From: an uncultured beta proteobacterium
GTDB lineage: Bacteria; Pseudomonadota; Gammaproteobacteria; Burkholderiales; Burkholderiaceae_C
Assembly: GCA_903832285.1 (NCBI GenBank)
Contig: CAILAY010000009.1
Location: 1 to 64,000 of the forward strand
Direction of reading: 5' to 3'
Length of the DNA stretch: 64,000 nucleotides
The notes beneath the pieces were generated by a model that ran no database searches, was not told where the DNA came from, and worked only from the letters and a program-made list of their open reading frames with translations. Every line of letters starts with the position of its first letter. The first letter of the stretch is position 1. Shown piece by piece: positions 45,529-55,163 of the stretch. The position numbers and the translations under genes were made by a program.

Positions 45529-48255
45529 ATGCTGCCCGATCGCTGGAAAACCCTGCAACCCTACGTCGATGAGGCTCTGGACGCTGACGATGCCAGCCGC
45601 AAAGCGCTGCTGAAGCGGCTGCGGGCGCAAGACCCGGAACTGGCCGATCAATTGCAGCACCTGTTGGGCAACCACGCCGCTGCGGAGAATGAAGGTTTTC
45701 TGCAGCAGCCCGCGAGCGATCTTTTCAACGCGCCACTGGCCGGTCAACACCTGGGCGCCTGGACATTGCTCGAGCCCATCGGCGAAGGAGGTATGGGCAG
45801 CGTGTGGCTGGCGCGCCGCGATGACGGACGGTTTGAGGGACGGGCCGCCGTCAAGCTGCTCAACCTCACGTTCGCAGGCGCGATGCAGGTTGAACGCTTC
45901 CGCCGCGAAGGACACATTCTGGCGCGCCTGACGCACCCGCACATCGCCCATCTACTTGACGCCGGTGTCTCGCCTTCGGGTCAGCCGTATTTGGTGCTGG
46001 AGCATGTGCAGGGTCGCCCGATCGACCAGCATTGCGATGCGTTGCGGCTGGATATCAGGTCACGCATCCAACTGTTCCTGAAGCTGCTGAGCGCGGTAGC
46101 GCACGCCCACCAGCACCTCATCGTGCATCGCGACATCAAACCTTCCAACGTCATGGTCACGGACGACGGACAGGTCAAGCTGCTGGATTTCGGCATTGCC
46201 AAGCTGCTCATCGGCGACGACGCCGATGACAAAGAATCTCTGGGAAAATTGCAACTCACGCAGCAGGCGGGTTCCATGCTGTCGCCCGGCTACGCCGCTC
46301 CCGAACAGTTGCGCAATGGCAGCATCACCACGGCCACCGACGTCTACTCCCTGGGTGTGTTGCTGTTTCTATTGCTATGCGGGCAGCACCCCACCTTGCG
46401 CGCCAACAGCAGCCTGACGCAGGCGTTGCGCAGCGCCCTGGAAACCGAGGCACCCCGCCTGTCGACGAACATTCCGGGCGAAGAGGCCGCCGCTGCGCGC
46501 GGCTCCAGCATGACACTACTGCGCCGCCAACTCGGCGGTGACCTCGATAACATCGTTGCCAAGGCGTTGCAGGCCGCGCCCGATCGTCGCTACGCCAGCG
46601 CTGTGGCATTCAGTGAAGACTTGCAACGCTATCTTGTGCGGCAACCCATCCTGGCCCGCGAGCCCAGCCTGAGCTACCGCGCGACCCGGCTGTTGCAGCG
46701 TCAGCGCGTCCCCGCCGTGGTGGCAGGTGTGTCGTTGCTGGCGCTGGCCGCAGTCGGCCTGCAAGCCTGGCAGCAACACCAGGTTGCACGTCAGAATCAG
46801 ACCCGGGCGGAGACGGTGGATGGCCTGCTGCAAAGCTTGTTCGAGGGCATGAGCCCGGACATGGCGGCGAGTCGCAACTTCAACGCCCATGAGTTGCTGG
46901 ACCGCGCCCAGACCTATCTGGACAGCCACGCCGATGTGGATCCCGATACCCGTCGTGCGGCCCGGCTGCGCATGGCCGGGCTATATAGCGACATCGGCGC
47001 CTACAAGGAATCCTTGGCCCTGTTTCAGGCCGAGGCGACTGAGGCTGACAAGGGGCACGACACGACCGCGCGGGCCATGGCGCTATGGCAGGTGGCCGAT
47101 GTATTACAGCGACTGGGCGAATTCGAAGCTGCGGCGAAGGTGCTGCAAACATTGCGGGTGGTCATCGATGCGGGGCAAGTCGTATCAAATGACATGCCAG
47201 CGCGACTGGCATTGCTGCAGGGTGAGTTGGCGTTGGATGCCAACGATATCGGTCAGGCCTTGCCGACACTGGCCCGGGCCGATGCCTTGCTGAATCAGGG
47301 CGGGGTTACCGATCTCGATCTCGCGGGAAGGGTTGCAAGCGCACGTGGCATGGCGGCGCGATTGGCGGGAGACATCCATGGCGCCAGAGCCTTTTTTGAA
47401 CGCGCAGTTGCCCTGCAGGCCCAGCGCGGTGACGGTGCCAGAATAGATCGACTGGGCGCGACACTGGAGATCGGAGCGCTCGACAACTGGTCGGGTCGAT
47501 TCAAGGAGGCACGGGCCATTCTGCTTCCGGCGCAAGCGGAGATGCAGCAGCGGCTCGGAGCGCAACACGCACTGAACATCAGCGCCATCAGCGAACTCGC
47601 CCGGGCCGAGTTGCGTCTGGGCGAATTTGCCCAGACGCGCAGGTGGCTGGCGCAATTGCACGGCGCCACCGGCCCTGAGAATGCCTGGCGCGACGACGAC
47701 GCCGACTGGCTTGAAGCCCGCATCAAGATGTACAGCGGAGACAGCCTTGCGGCCGAGCCCGAACTGCGGCGTTTGCTGCTCGCCAAGGAACGTGACGAAG
47801 GGCGCGTCACGGTCGCCACCGAGCCCCTGCGCCGCACGCATGCTGAGGCTCTGCTGCGTTTGGGTCGCTTACCAGAAGCAGAGTCGGAACTGCGCGACAC
47901 CGTGGCGCACCAGATCACCCTGACAAATCCAGACCACAACAGCGTGGCGACCACGCAGGTGCTGCTGGGATGCGCTGTTGTCCGCCGCGGCGACGTGGCG
48001 GTTGCGCGCCAACTTTGGTCGCGCGCCAGGGATGTGTTGAATCGCGACCTCGGCCCACAACACCCGTTTGCGCTGGCCGCTGCCAGCTACGCGGCACTGT
48101 CGGCCTTGCCCTCAGCCGACCCCGCCTTGCGAGCCGCGCTGGCTGAGCGCCTGGAACGCGAACTGGGCTGGCAAAACGGCGCAGTCGCCTTGGCCAGGCT
48201 GCTGCGCGCGCCGCCGGAAAAGCTCAACTGGGCGAAGTTGCCGACGGTTCTCTGA
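45529..48255 (+). CDS. Membrane Ser/Thr protein kinase with TPR-like C-terminus
   Basis: 908 residues. After about 75 N-terminal residues comes a complete Hanks-type kinase domain (about 76-345): glycine loop GEGGMGSVWLAR, Lys in AAVKLLNL, catalytic loop VHRDIKPSNVMV near 199 and DFGIAK near 219. One transmembrane helix (about 397-418: VVAGVSLLALAAVGL) leads to a long outer part made of helical repeats (about 425-895) resembling TPRs. The kinase would be cytoplasmic and the repeats periplasmic. The short N-terminal helical region resembles the sigma-factor-associated kinases of proteobacteria, but no ECF sigma gene is adjacent. It follows the SNF2 gene by 39 bp. Confidence 0.9.
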   Translation: MLPDRWKTLQPYVDEALDADDASRKALLKRLRAQDPELADQLQHLLGNHAAAENEGFLQQPASDLFNAPLAGQHLGAWTLLEPIGEGGMGSVWLARRDDGRFEGRAAVKLLNLTFAGAMQVERFRREGHILARLTHPHIAHLLDAGVSPSGQPYLVLEHVQGRPIDQHCDALRLDIRSRIQLFLKLLSAVAHAHQHLIVHRDIKPSNVMVTDDGQVKLLDFGIAKLLIGDDADDKESLGKLQLTQQAGSMLSPGYAAPEQLRNGSITTATDVYSLGVLLFLLLCGQHPTLRANSSLTQALRSALETEAPRLSTNIPGEEAAAARGSSMTLLRRQLGGDLDNIVAKALQAAPDRRYASAVAFSEDLQRYLVRQPILAREPSLSYRATRLLQRQRVPAVVAGVSLLALAAVGLQAWQQHQVARQNQTRAETVDGLLQSLFEGMSPDMAASRNFNAHELLDRAQTYLDSHADVDPDTRRAARLRMAGLYSDIGAYKESLALFQAEATEADKGHDTTARAMALWQVADVLQRLGEFEAAAKVLQTLRVVIDAGQVVSNDMPARLALLQGELALDANDIGQALPTLARADALLNQGGVTDLDLAGRVASARGMAARLAGDIHGARAFFERAVALQAQRGDGARIDRLGATLEIGALDNWSGRFKEARAILLPAQAEMQQRLGAQHALNISAISELARAELRLGEFAQTRRWLAQLHGATGPENAWRDDDADWLEARIKMYSGDSLAAEPELRRLLLAKERDEGRVTVATEPLRRTHAEALLRLGRLPEAESELRDTVAHQITLTNPDHNSVATTQVLLGCAVVRRGDVAVARQLWSRARDVLNRDLGPQHPFALAAASYAALSALPSADPALRAALAERLERELGWQNGAVALARLLRAPPEKLNWAKLPTVL

Positions 48256-48365
48256 ATATTTTCCATGGACTTTGTCGGCTTTGCCCCGCCGATTACGGTT
48301 AAATTGGTACCGGGACAATCCGATCAGATCAGCCGGAGTCGCTTTGGCAAAACTTTGGAGAAACC

Positions 48366-48974
48366 ATGAAACATATCCAGTACTTCGTCAGTGCCGTCGT
48401 CATTTTTGTGCTCAGTGGCTGTCACCCCCATGGCCTTGAAGGAACCTCAGACGACCCCGCTTCAAGCACTCAGCCGCCCGCCAACCCACTGCCCGAGGGC
48501 TGTGAATTCGAGGTAGGCAGCATTCCGAGTTACACACCCCCCCATCCCACGGTGTCGCAAAAACATATCCCCCACGCCGGCCCCTCGCACGCCAACGTCG
48601 TGGCCGATGCGCCCGTGGGAAGACTACGCAGGGTCAGTTTCAGCTACTATTTTTCGGGACTGCAGAATGTCGTCCCTCCCAACTTCAATGGGAGCTTCAA
48701 GATCAGCTCAACGCAGGTCACGGTGTTCGAAGGTCCGACGGTCGCGTACGGCCAGGCATCCAGCATCACCTTCAACGACGGCACGGGCAACGTGATGCTT
48801 GCCGACACCAGCGTGACAGAAGGCCCCAACGCATTCCAGGATCTCTGGACTATTCGGGTCGAATCAACCGGCTCCCGTGGGAGCGACGCAACGCAGACGC
48901 CTCAGCCGGTCAAGGTGGTCTTCCTGTGTGCCGTGCTCGTGGACGAGCCGGCACCACCCACAGTGAAACCATGA
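48366..48974 (+). CDS. Predicted lipoprotein of unknown function
   Basis: 202 residues. The signal peptide ends in a lipobox (IFVLSGCHPHG), so Cys about 19 should be lipidated. A Pro/Ser-rich linker leads to a beta-rich domain (VSFSYYFSGLQNVVPPNFNG, ITFNDGTGNVMLAD) with no family I recognise. It lies 110 bp after the kinase gene on the same strand. A surface or periplasmic role is likely, nothing more. Confidence 0.7.
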   Translation: MKHIQYFVSAVVIFVLSGCHPHGLEGTSDDPASSTQPPANPLPEGCEFEVGSIPSYTPPHPTVSQKHIPHAGPSHANVVADAPVGRLRRVSFSYYFSGLQNVVPPNFNGSFKISSTQVTVFEGPTVAYGQASSITFNDGTGNVMLADTSVTEGPNAFQDLWTIRVESTGSRGSDATQTPQPVKVVFLCAVLVDEPAPPTVKP

Positions 48975-49038
48975 TCCCTGGCGCATTGCCAAAGAATGGT
49001 TTATCAGACAGGGGCGCCGTGACCCGCTAATTTGAAAG

Positions 49039-50544
49039 TTAACGGGTGCTTGGGAAACTGAACACCGAACCCTCCCGCACGCCCGCCGACGGCCAGCGCT
49101 GGGTGATGGTCTTGCGCTTGGTATAGAAGCGCACCGCGTCGGGGCCGTAGGCCGAAAGGTCGCCGAAGAGCGAGCGCTTCCAGCCACCGAATGAGTGGTA
49201 GGCCACGGGCACGGGCAACGGCACGTTCACGCCCACCATGCCCACCAGAATGTGATCGGTGAAATAGCGGGCCGCTTCGCCGTCGCGCGTGAAGATGCAG
49301 GTGCCGTTGCCATACTCGTGCGCGTCGATCAGGTCCATCGCGTCCTGCAGCGTCTTCACCCGCATGACGCCCAGCACCGGGCCGAAGATTTCTTCCTGGT
49401 AGATCGTCATGCCGGGTTTGACGTGGTCGAACAAACAGGCGCCCAAAAAATAACCCGCCTCGTGGCCAGGCACTTTCACGTTGCGGCCATCTACCACCAG
49501 CGTCGCGCCCTCGGCCACGCCCTGATCGACGTAAGCCTTCACCTTTTCGAAGTGCTGTTTCGTCACCAGCGGACCCATGTCGTTGCTCGCATCCACTCCC
49601 GGACCGACCTTCATCTTGGCGATCTCGACTTTCAGGCCCGCAACGACCGCATCGGCCGTCGCGTCACCCACCGCGACCACCAGTGGTATCGCCATGCAGC
49701 GCTCGCCGCACGAGCCGTAGGCCGCACCCATCAACGCGCTGACGGCATTGGGCACGTCAGCGTCGGGCATGACGACCGCATGGTTTTTGGCGCCGCCCAG
49801 GGCCTGCACACGCTTGCCGTTGGCGCAGCCGGTGGCGTAGATGTATTCGGCAATCGGCGTGGAGCCGACGAAGCTGATCGCCTGCACGCGTTTGTCCGCC
49901 AGCAGCGTGTCCACCGCTTCCTTGTCTCCGTTGACGACGTTGAGCACGCCTGGCGGCAGACCCGCCTGCAGCGCCAACTCTGCCACCAGCAGGGCACTGC
50001 TGGGGTCGCGCTCTGACGGCTTGAGCACGAAGGTGTTGCCGCAGGCCACGGCCATGGGCCACATCCACAGCGGCACCATGACGGGGAAGTTGAACGGCGT
50101 GATGCCGGCTGTGACGCCCAGGGCCTGGAACTCGCTCCAGGAATCGACACCGCCGCCTACGTTCTTGCTGTGCTCGCCCTTGAGCAACTCGGGCGCGTAG
50201 CTGGCGTACTCCACATTCTCGATGCCGCGCTGCAGTTCGCCCAACGCGTCCCCTATGACCTTGCCATGTTCGGCTGTGACCAGTGCACAGATCCTGTCGG
50301 CGTTCTCTTCCAGCAGGACCTTCAACTTGCTCATCACCCGCGCACGCTTGAGCGGTGGCGTAGCGCGCCAGGCTGGGTAGGCGGCGTGGGCCGAGGCGAT
50401 GGCCTGTTCCACCGTGTGCTTGTCGGCCAACAACAGGCGCTTCTCAGCCTGGCCCGTGGCGGGATTGAATACCTCTTGCGAGCGCGTGCCGCCAGCGACC
50501 CGTTGGCCGTTAATCAGATGTTGAATGACAGGGAGTTTGGACAT
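49039..50544 (-). CDS. mmsA: Methylmalonate/malonate-semialdehyde dehydrogenase (CoA-acylating)
   Basis: 501 residues of the aldehyde dehydrogenase superfamily. The nucleophile Cys is in GAAYGSCGERCMAIP near residue 283. NFPVMVPLWMWPMAVACGNT near 150 is diagnostic for MmsA. It converts malonate semialdehyde (or methylmalonate semialdehyde) and CoA to acetyl-CoA (or propionyl-CoA) plus CO2. It is nine bases after the aminotransferase, and the pair forms a beta-alanine breakdown route. Confidence 0.95.
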   Translation of the reverse strand: MSKLPVIQHLINGQRVAGGTRSQEVFNPATGQAEKRLLLADKHTVEQAIASAHAAYPAWRATPPLKRARVMSKLKVLLEENADRICALVTAEHGKVIGDALGELQRGIENVEYASYAPELLKGEHSKNVGGGVDSWSEFQALGVTAGITPFNFPVMVPLWMWPMAVACGNTFVLKPSERDPSSALLVAELALQAGLPPGVLNVVNGDKEAVDTLLADKRVQAISFVGSTPIAEYIYATGCANGKRVQALGGAKNHAVVMPDADVPNAVSALMGAAYGSCGERCMAIPLVVAVGDATADAVVAGLKVEIAKMKVGPGVDASNDMGPLVTKQHFEKVKAYVDQGVAEGATLVVDGRNVKVPGHEAGYFLGACLFDHVKPGMTIYQEEIFGPVLGVMRVKTLQDAMDLIDAHEYGNGTCIFTRDGEAARYFTDHILVGMVGVNVPLPVPVAYHSFGGWKRSLFGDLSAYGPDAVRFYTKRKTITQRWPSAGVREGSVFSFPSTR

Positions 50545-50553
50545 GTGAATGCT

Positions 50554-51903
50554 TCAGGCAGTTTGATTGAAGGTTTCGCCCAGCGCGTTGATCAGGCTGT
50601 CGATCTGCGCCGCGGTCGATATGAAGGGCGGAGCCAGTTGAATCGTGTCGCCACCATAGCGCACGTAGAAACCTTTTTCCAGCATGGCCATCGCGATGTC
50701 GTACGGGCGGCGTGCCGGCTCGCCCGGCAGTGCGTCCACTGTGATGCCGGCGGCCAGGCCGTAGTTGCGGATGTCGATGATGTGTTTCGCGCCCTTCAGG
50801 CTGTGCACGGCATTTTCGAAATGGGGCGCGAGGGCCTTGACCTTGTCCACCATGTTTTCCTTCACCAGTAAATCCAGCGTGGCAAGACCCACAGCACAGG
50901 GCACGGGGTGCGCAGAGTAGGTGTAGCCGTGGGCGAACTCCAGCAGGTAGTCAGGACCGCCGGCGGCCATGAAGGTATCGTAGATTTCCTTCTTCACCAG
51001 CACTGCACCCAGCGGCTGCGCGCCGTTCGTGATCTGCTTGGCGACGTTCATGATGTCAGGCGTCACGCCAAACGCCTCGGCACCGGTGTAGGCGCCAGCG
51101 CGGCCAAAGCCGGTGATGACTTCGTCAAAGATCAGCAGGATGTTGTTGGCGGTGCAGATGTCGCGCAGCCGTTGCAGATAGCCCTTGGGCGGAATCACGA
51201 CGCCGGCCGATCCCGAGAATGGCTCGACGATCACGGCGGCAATGTTGCTCGCGTCGTGCAACGCGATAAGGCGCAACAGGTCGTCGGCCAATTCGGCGCC
51301 CTTGTCCGGCATGCCGCGCGAAAACGCATTGCTGGCGAGTTGCGTGTGCGGCAGATGATCGGCTGCGATGCCTTGACCAAAAGTCTTGCGATTACCGCCA
51401 ATGCCACCCACCGAGATGCCGCCGAAGTTGACGCCGTGGTAGCCCTTTTCGCGTCCGATCAGCAGCGTCTTGCTGGCCTGACCCTTGGTGCGCCAGTAGG
51501 CCCGCGCCATCTTGAGCGAGGTGTCGGCCGACTCGGAGCCGGAGCCGGTGAAAAACACATAGTCCAGACCTGCAGGCGTGAGTTCTTTCAGCTTGTTGGC
51601 GAGCGCAAACGACAGCGGGTGGCCGAACTGGAACGCAGGCGAATAGTCAAGCGCCGCCATCTGCTTCGTCGCGGCTTGGGTGATCTCCTCGCGACCATGC
51701 CCGAGGCCGCTGCACCACAGGCCCGAGAGGCCATCGAAGATTTGCTTGCCGTGGTTATCAGTGTAGTAGGCACCCTTGGCCGCGACCATGATGCGCGGGT
51801 TCGCCTTGAACTGGCGGTTGCCGGTGAAGGGCATCCAGTGCGCGTCGAGCCAGGCAGCGTCGGTGCGGGGTGCGGTTAGATTTTGGGCGTCGTTCAGGTT
51901 CAT
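50554..51903 (-). CDS. Omega-amino acid:pyruvate aminotransferase (beta-alanine type)
   Basis: 449 residues from the ATG at 51903, which has GGAGAAG about 6 nt upstream. It is a class-III PLP aminotransferase. The PLP region is LLIFDEVITGFGRAGAYTGA near 258 with the Lys in NVAKQITNGAQPLGAV near 290. DGLSGLWCSGLGHGREEI near 57 is typical of beta-alanine:pyruvate transaminases. With mmsA next to it, the product malonate semialdehyde would become acetyl-CoA. Confidence 0.92.
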   Translation of the reverse strand: MNLNDAQNLTAPRTDAAWLDAHWMPFTGNRQFKANPRIMVAAKGAYYTDNHGKQIFDGLSGLWCSGLGHGREEITQAATKQMAALDYSPAFQFGHPLSFALANKLKELTPAGLDYVFFTGSGSESADTSLKMARAYWRTKGQASKTLLIGREKGYHGVNFGGISVGGIGGNRKTFGQGIAADHLPHTQLASNAFSRGMPDKGAELADDLLRLIALHDASNIAAVIVEPFSGSAGVVIPPKGYLQRLRDICTANNILLIFDEVITGFGRAGAYTGAEAFGVTPDIMNVAKQITNGAQPLGAVLVKKEIYDTFMAAGGPDYLLEFAHGYTYSAHPVPCAVGLATLDLLVKENMVDKVKALAPHFENAVHSLKGAKHIIDIRNYGLAAGITVDALPGEPARRPYDIAMAMLEKGFYVRYGGDTIQLAPPFISTAAQIDSLINALGETFNQTA

Positions 51904-51956
51904 GAGGCTTCTCCGGAAAATGGCTGAGCTGGCGATTTTCAGTCGTTCTGATACTC

Positions 51957-51991
51957 TTGCCAATGTATAACATTCACTCTTCAGTTGGCAA
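51957..51991. promoter_or_regulatory. Promoter and LysR-type operator between the aminotransferase and its regulator
   Basis: On the minus strand TTGCCA (51986-51991), 16 bp, then TATACA (51964-51969) gives a good promoter for the aminotransferase. The inverted repeat TTGCCAA (51957-51963) / TTGGCAA (51985-51991) encloses it. A second palindrome, AATGT-ATA-ACATT, spans 51962-51974. Such sites suit binding by the divergent LysR protein. Confidence 0.6.
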
Positions 51992-51994
51992 TTT

Positions 51995-52921
51995 ATGAAA
52001 GTAAACCAGCGATCCACCCTGGGACAATTGAGCGACATTGATCTGCGCCTGCTACGCGTTTTCAAAAGCGTGGTCGACTGCGGAGGCATGGCGGCGGCCG
52101 AGCTCGAACTGAATATCGGAACGTCCACCGTGAGTCGCCACATCAAGGACCTGGAAACGCGATTGGCATTGACGCTGTGTCGCCGAGGGCGCGCCGGTTT
52201 TGCATTGACCGGCGAAGGCGAACGCATCTACGCCGAAACCTTGCGACTGCTTGCGGGCGTGGATGCCTTCCGTGCCAGCGTGGACGAGATTCATCGCCGC
52301 ATGGGCGGTGAGCTGCACATCGCCGTGTTCGACAAGACCGCGAGCAACCGCCAATCGCACATCGGCTCGGCCATCGCGCAGTTCTCGCAAGCCGCGCCCG
52401 ACGTGAGCCTGCATCTGCACGTCGCCCCCATGAACGTGATCGAGCGCGGCGTTATCGACGGTCAGTTCCAGGTGGGTGTGATTCCCGGGCACCGCAGTTC
52501 GAAAACCCTGGCCTACGAGAAGCTGTTCGATGAAACCATGCTGCTGTACTGCGGTACGCAGCACGAATGGTTCAAGGCGCAGGACAAGAAGTTGACGTGG
52601 GAGGCATTGCGCGCGCAGCCCTTCGCCGGACTGGGTTACCACTCGCCCAACATGGAACTGAGCCAGCACAAGCGCCTGCCGCGCAGCGCCACCGGCTACG
52701 ATCAGGAGTCAATCGCGACGCTCATCCTCTCAGGAAAATACCTGGGGTTTTTGCCGGACCATTACGCTGAGGCCTTTGTTCGGGATGGTCGGATGCGCGC
52801 CGTCAAACCCGAACTGTTTCACTACGCTTGCGACTTCTTCAGCATAGCTCGTCGATCGCCGCAACCCACCCGTGTGACCCGGGCGTTTCAGGAGTGTCTG
52901 CGTGGGGCGCATGCTGCGTGA
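51995..52921 (+). CDS. LysR-family transcriptional regulator
   Basis: 308 residues. The N-terminal winged helix (about 10-75) contains LSDIDLRLLRVFKSVVDCGG and LNIGTSTVSRHIKDLETRLA. The C-terminal effector domain starts near 95. It is divergent from the aminotransferase-mmsA operon with a 91-bp shared control region, so it probably senses beta-alanine or a related compound and controls that operon. The specific effector is inferred from position. Confidence 0.92.
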   Translation: MKVNQRSTLGQLSDIDLRLLRVFKSVVDCGGMAAAELELNIGTSTVSRHIKDLETRLALTLCRRGRAGFALTGEGERIYAETLRLLAGVDAFRASVDEIHRRMGGELHIAVFDKTASNRQSHIGSAIAQFSQAAPDVSLHLHVAPMNVIERGVIDGQFQVGVIPGHRSSKTLAYEKLFDETMLLYCGTQHEWFKAQDKKLTWEALRAQPFAGLGYHSPNMELSQHKRLPRSATGYDQESIATLILSGKYLGFLPDHYAEAFVRDGRMRAVKPELFHYACDFFSIARRSPQPTRVTRAFQECLRGAHAA

Positions 52922-53218
52922 CGAGGAAACTCAACGAGAGGCCCCGGAGAACTCTAAACGACGAAACGCCTGCTGAAAGATTCAGCCAACTCGTTGCATC
53001 GACCGGTTCAATCCAAATCAGTTTCTTGACCTTTGGGATTCAACGTTCCACCGCAGCCATTCATCAGCACAAGATTTTCCAAGGAATTAGCCCTACCTCA
53101 ATATCAACCAATTTGCGGCAGGTTTGACATTTTGAAGGGACAGCGCCAAATGGTGCGCCTTGATTGGGTGGGGGATCGCGGATTTCCGATCGCCACGTAC
53201 TTTTCGAAGGGGAAATTT
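52922..53218. other. Intergenic region before the TPR protein
   Basis: 297 bp without a recognised gene. It is more AT-rich than the surroundings. No clear terminator or named operator was found. Confidence 0.4.
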
Positions 53219-54814
53219 GTGAAGCATTCGTCCATTTTCGGAGTGGCCGTGCTTGTTTTGTCGCTCGGCTCAGCTAGCGCTGTCTGGGGTCATGATGATG
53301 GCAAGGCGCCTGAGCAACTTGGTACCGTGTCATTCCCGACCTCTTGTGCACCAGCCGTCCAGCCGAAGTTCACACGCGCGGTTGCACTGTTGCATTCGTT
53401 CTGGTTCAAAGAAGGTGAGAAGGCCTTTAACGAGGTATTGGCACAGGATCCCGGTTGCGCTATCGCGCACTGGGGAATTGCCGCCATCCTGATCGACAAC
53501 ACCTTTGTAGGTGGTGCCACACCCGAAGCAGCTAAAAAAGCTCAGGAATCGATAGACCGCGGGCGTGCCATTGGCGCCAAGACTGAGCGGGAGCGCATGT
53601 ACCTTGAAGCTGTCGCGAAATATTGGAAGGACTACGACAGCCTCCCCCATGGGACACGCATGAAGGCACTGTCTGATGCCTTCGAGCAATTGACCATTCA
53701 CTTTCCAGACGATGACGAAGCGCAAATATTCTCAGCCGTCTACCTCACTGCGACGCAGTCTCCTAACGATACTACGTTTGCAGCAACTTTAAGGGCCGCA
53801 GCTTTGCTTGAGCCGCAGATGGTCAAACACCCGAATCACCCGGGTGTTGCCCATTACCTGATTCATAGTTACGACTATCCACCTATTGCGTCGAAAGGCC
53901 TGCCCGCGGCGATGATTTACGCCGACATTGCACCCTCAGCTTCGCACGCACTGCATATGCCGTCGCATATCTTCACTCGGGTGGGTTCGTGGCAGGATTC
54001 GGTGACAACCAATCGTCGCTCAGCCAATGCTGCAAAGGCAGATCAATCAGGAGGCAATTGGCTTCATGCGATGGACTATATGGTCTACGCCAACTTGCAA
54101 CTCGCGCGCGACCAGGAAGCGCTCAGCAATTTGAGTGAATCCTTGACGGTGACTGACCTAAACCCCACGGTACTGGCAACCAGTTACGCTTTATCGGCGA
54201 TTCCGGCCCGATACGCTATTGAGCGCGGGATGTGGAAAGATGCCGCGAACCTGATGCCACGCAAGAGTCGCTTTGCCTTCGCCGATGCGATGATCTGGTT
54301 TGCCAGATCCCTTGGCGCAGCGCGCGACGGTGATTTTGAAGTGGCTGAACAAAGCGCAAAAGTTCTAGGCGATACGGTAGAGGCACTCAAAGCGGCGAAA
54401 AATAACTATTGGGCAGCAGAAGTCAGTGTGCAACATCAATCAGCTTTGGCGTGGATTGCCTATGGCAGAGGCAACAAGGAAGCTGCGCTGATGCAAATGC
54501 GAAGTGCCGCTGATATGGAGGATGCCAGTGAAAAGAGCCCGGTGTCGCCCGGTCGCGTGATTCCTGCGCGTGAACTGCTTGCCGAGATGCTGCTGCAAAG
54601 CGGCAACCCAGCCGAGGCGTTGGTGCAATACGAACGCTCCCAGGTGCGCGATCCGAACCGGCTGCGCAGCCTAATCGGTGCGGGGCAAGCCGCTGCACAA
54701 ATTGGCGATCGGGAGAAAGCAAAATCTTTCTTTACTCGCGTCACACAGCTGATTGGGACCTCCAATTCGCGCCCGGAATTCAAGCAAGTTCGAGAGTACC
54801 TGGCGACTAACTGA
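53219..54814 (+). CDS. Exported TPR-repeat protein
   Basis: 531 residues from the GTG at 53219, chosen because AAGGGG lies about 7 nt before it and a signal peptide follows at once (SIFGVAVLVLSLGSASAVWG). The body is helical TPR-like repeats, e.g. ALLHSFWFKEGEKAFNEVLA and AEALVQYERSQVRDPNR. A segment VAHYLIHSYDYPPIASKGL and SHALHMPSHIFTRVG contain several conserved-looking His, seen in a family of proteins often found near copper or other metal genes. None of those is here. Lower GC than neighbours. Periplasmic, role unknown. Confidence 0.75.
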   Translation: MKHSSIFGVAVLVLSLGSASAVWGHDDGKAPEQLGTVSFPTSCAPAVQPKFTRAVALLHSFWFKEGEKAFNEVLAQDPGCAIAHWGIAAILIDNTFVGGATPEAAKKAQESIDRGRAIGAKTERERMYLEAVAKYWKDYDSLPHGTRMKALSDAFEQLTIHFPDDDEAQIFSAVYLTATQSPNDTTFAATLRAAALLEPQMVKHPNHPGVAHYLIHSYDYPPIASKGLPAAMIYADIAPSASHALHMPSHIFTRVGSWQDSVTTNRRSANAAKADQSGGNWLHAMDYMVYANLQLARDQEALSNLSESLTVTDLNPTVLATSYALSAIPARYAIERGMWKDAANLMPRKSRFAFADAMIWFARSLGAARDGDFEVAEQSAKVLGDTVEALKAAKNNYWAAEVSVQHQSALAWIAYGRGNKEAALMQMRSAADMEDASEKSPVSPGRVIPARELLAEMLLQSGNPAEALVQYERSQVRDPNRLRSLIGAGQAAAQIGDREKAKSFFTRVTQLIGTSNSRPEFKQVREYLATN

Positions 54815-55163
54815 CCCCTGAAATAGTGCACACATGCGAGACGGCAACGGGCCGAGTCCTTTAGTCGACCAGTCTGATTGGCAACCTTGAATCAGACCGT
54901 TTGAACCTGTAAAGGCACTCTCTAAAAGACAAGCGGGCACTCAGTCTCACAATGCGGGCGTCTCTAAGGTGTCTCAAGGAGTAGGCCATCGCCACGGTCC
55001 ACCGAGGGTCAAGGCGAACGTCGGGTTCGGAGAAATTTGTAGACCCGAAAAGCAGCGCCCCTTCAGGCTGCGGGTTCGTTTACTATGCTCCGTCTGGCTC
55101 TTGTGCAGCGTATGTTTTTCTTTGTTTCTTTGTTGAAATCTCATTTGTGAAAAGGGTCTGCAC
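54815..55163. other. Intergenic region with a hairpin after the TPR gene
   Basis: GTCTGATT (54872-54879) pairs with AATCAGAC (54890-54897) over ten bases about 60 bp after the TPR stop, followed by CGTTT; a weak terminator candidate. No gene is seen in the rest. A T-rich run precedes the hydrolase gene. Confidence 0.45.

Noticed and set aside
54808-54823. CTGACCCCTG as another REP copy after the TPR gene
   Set aside because: It has no matching arm nearby; a single half-motif is expected by chance.
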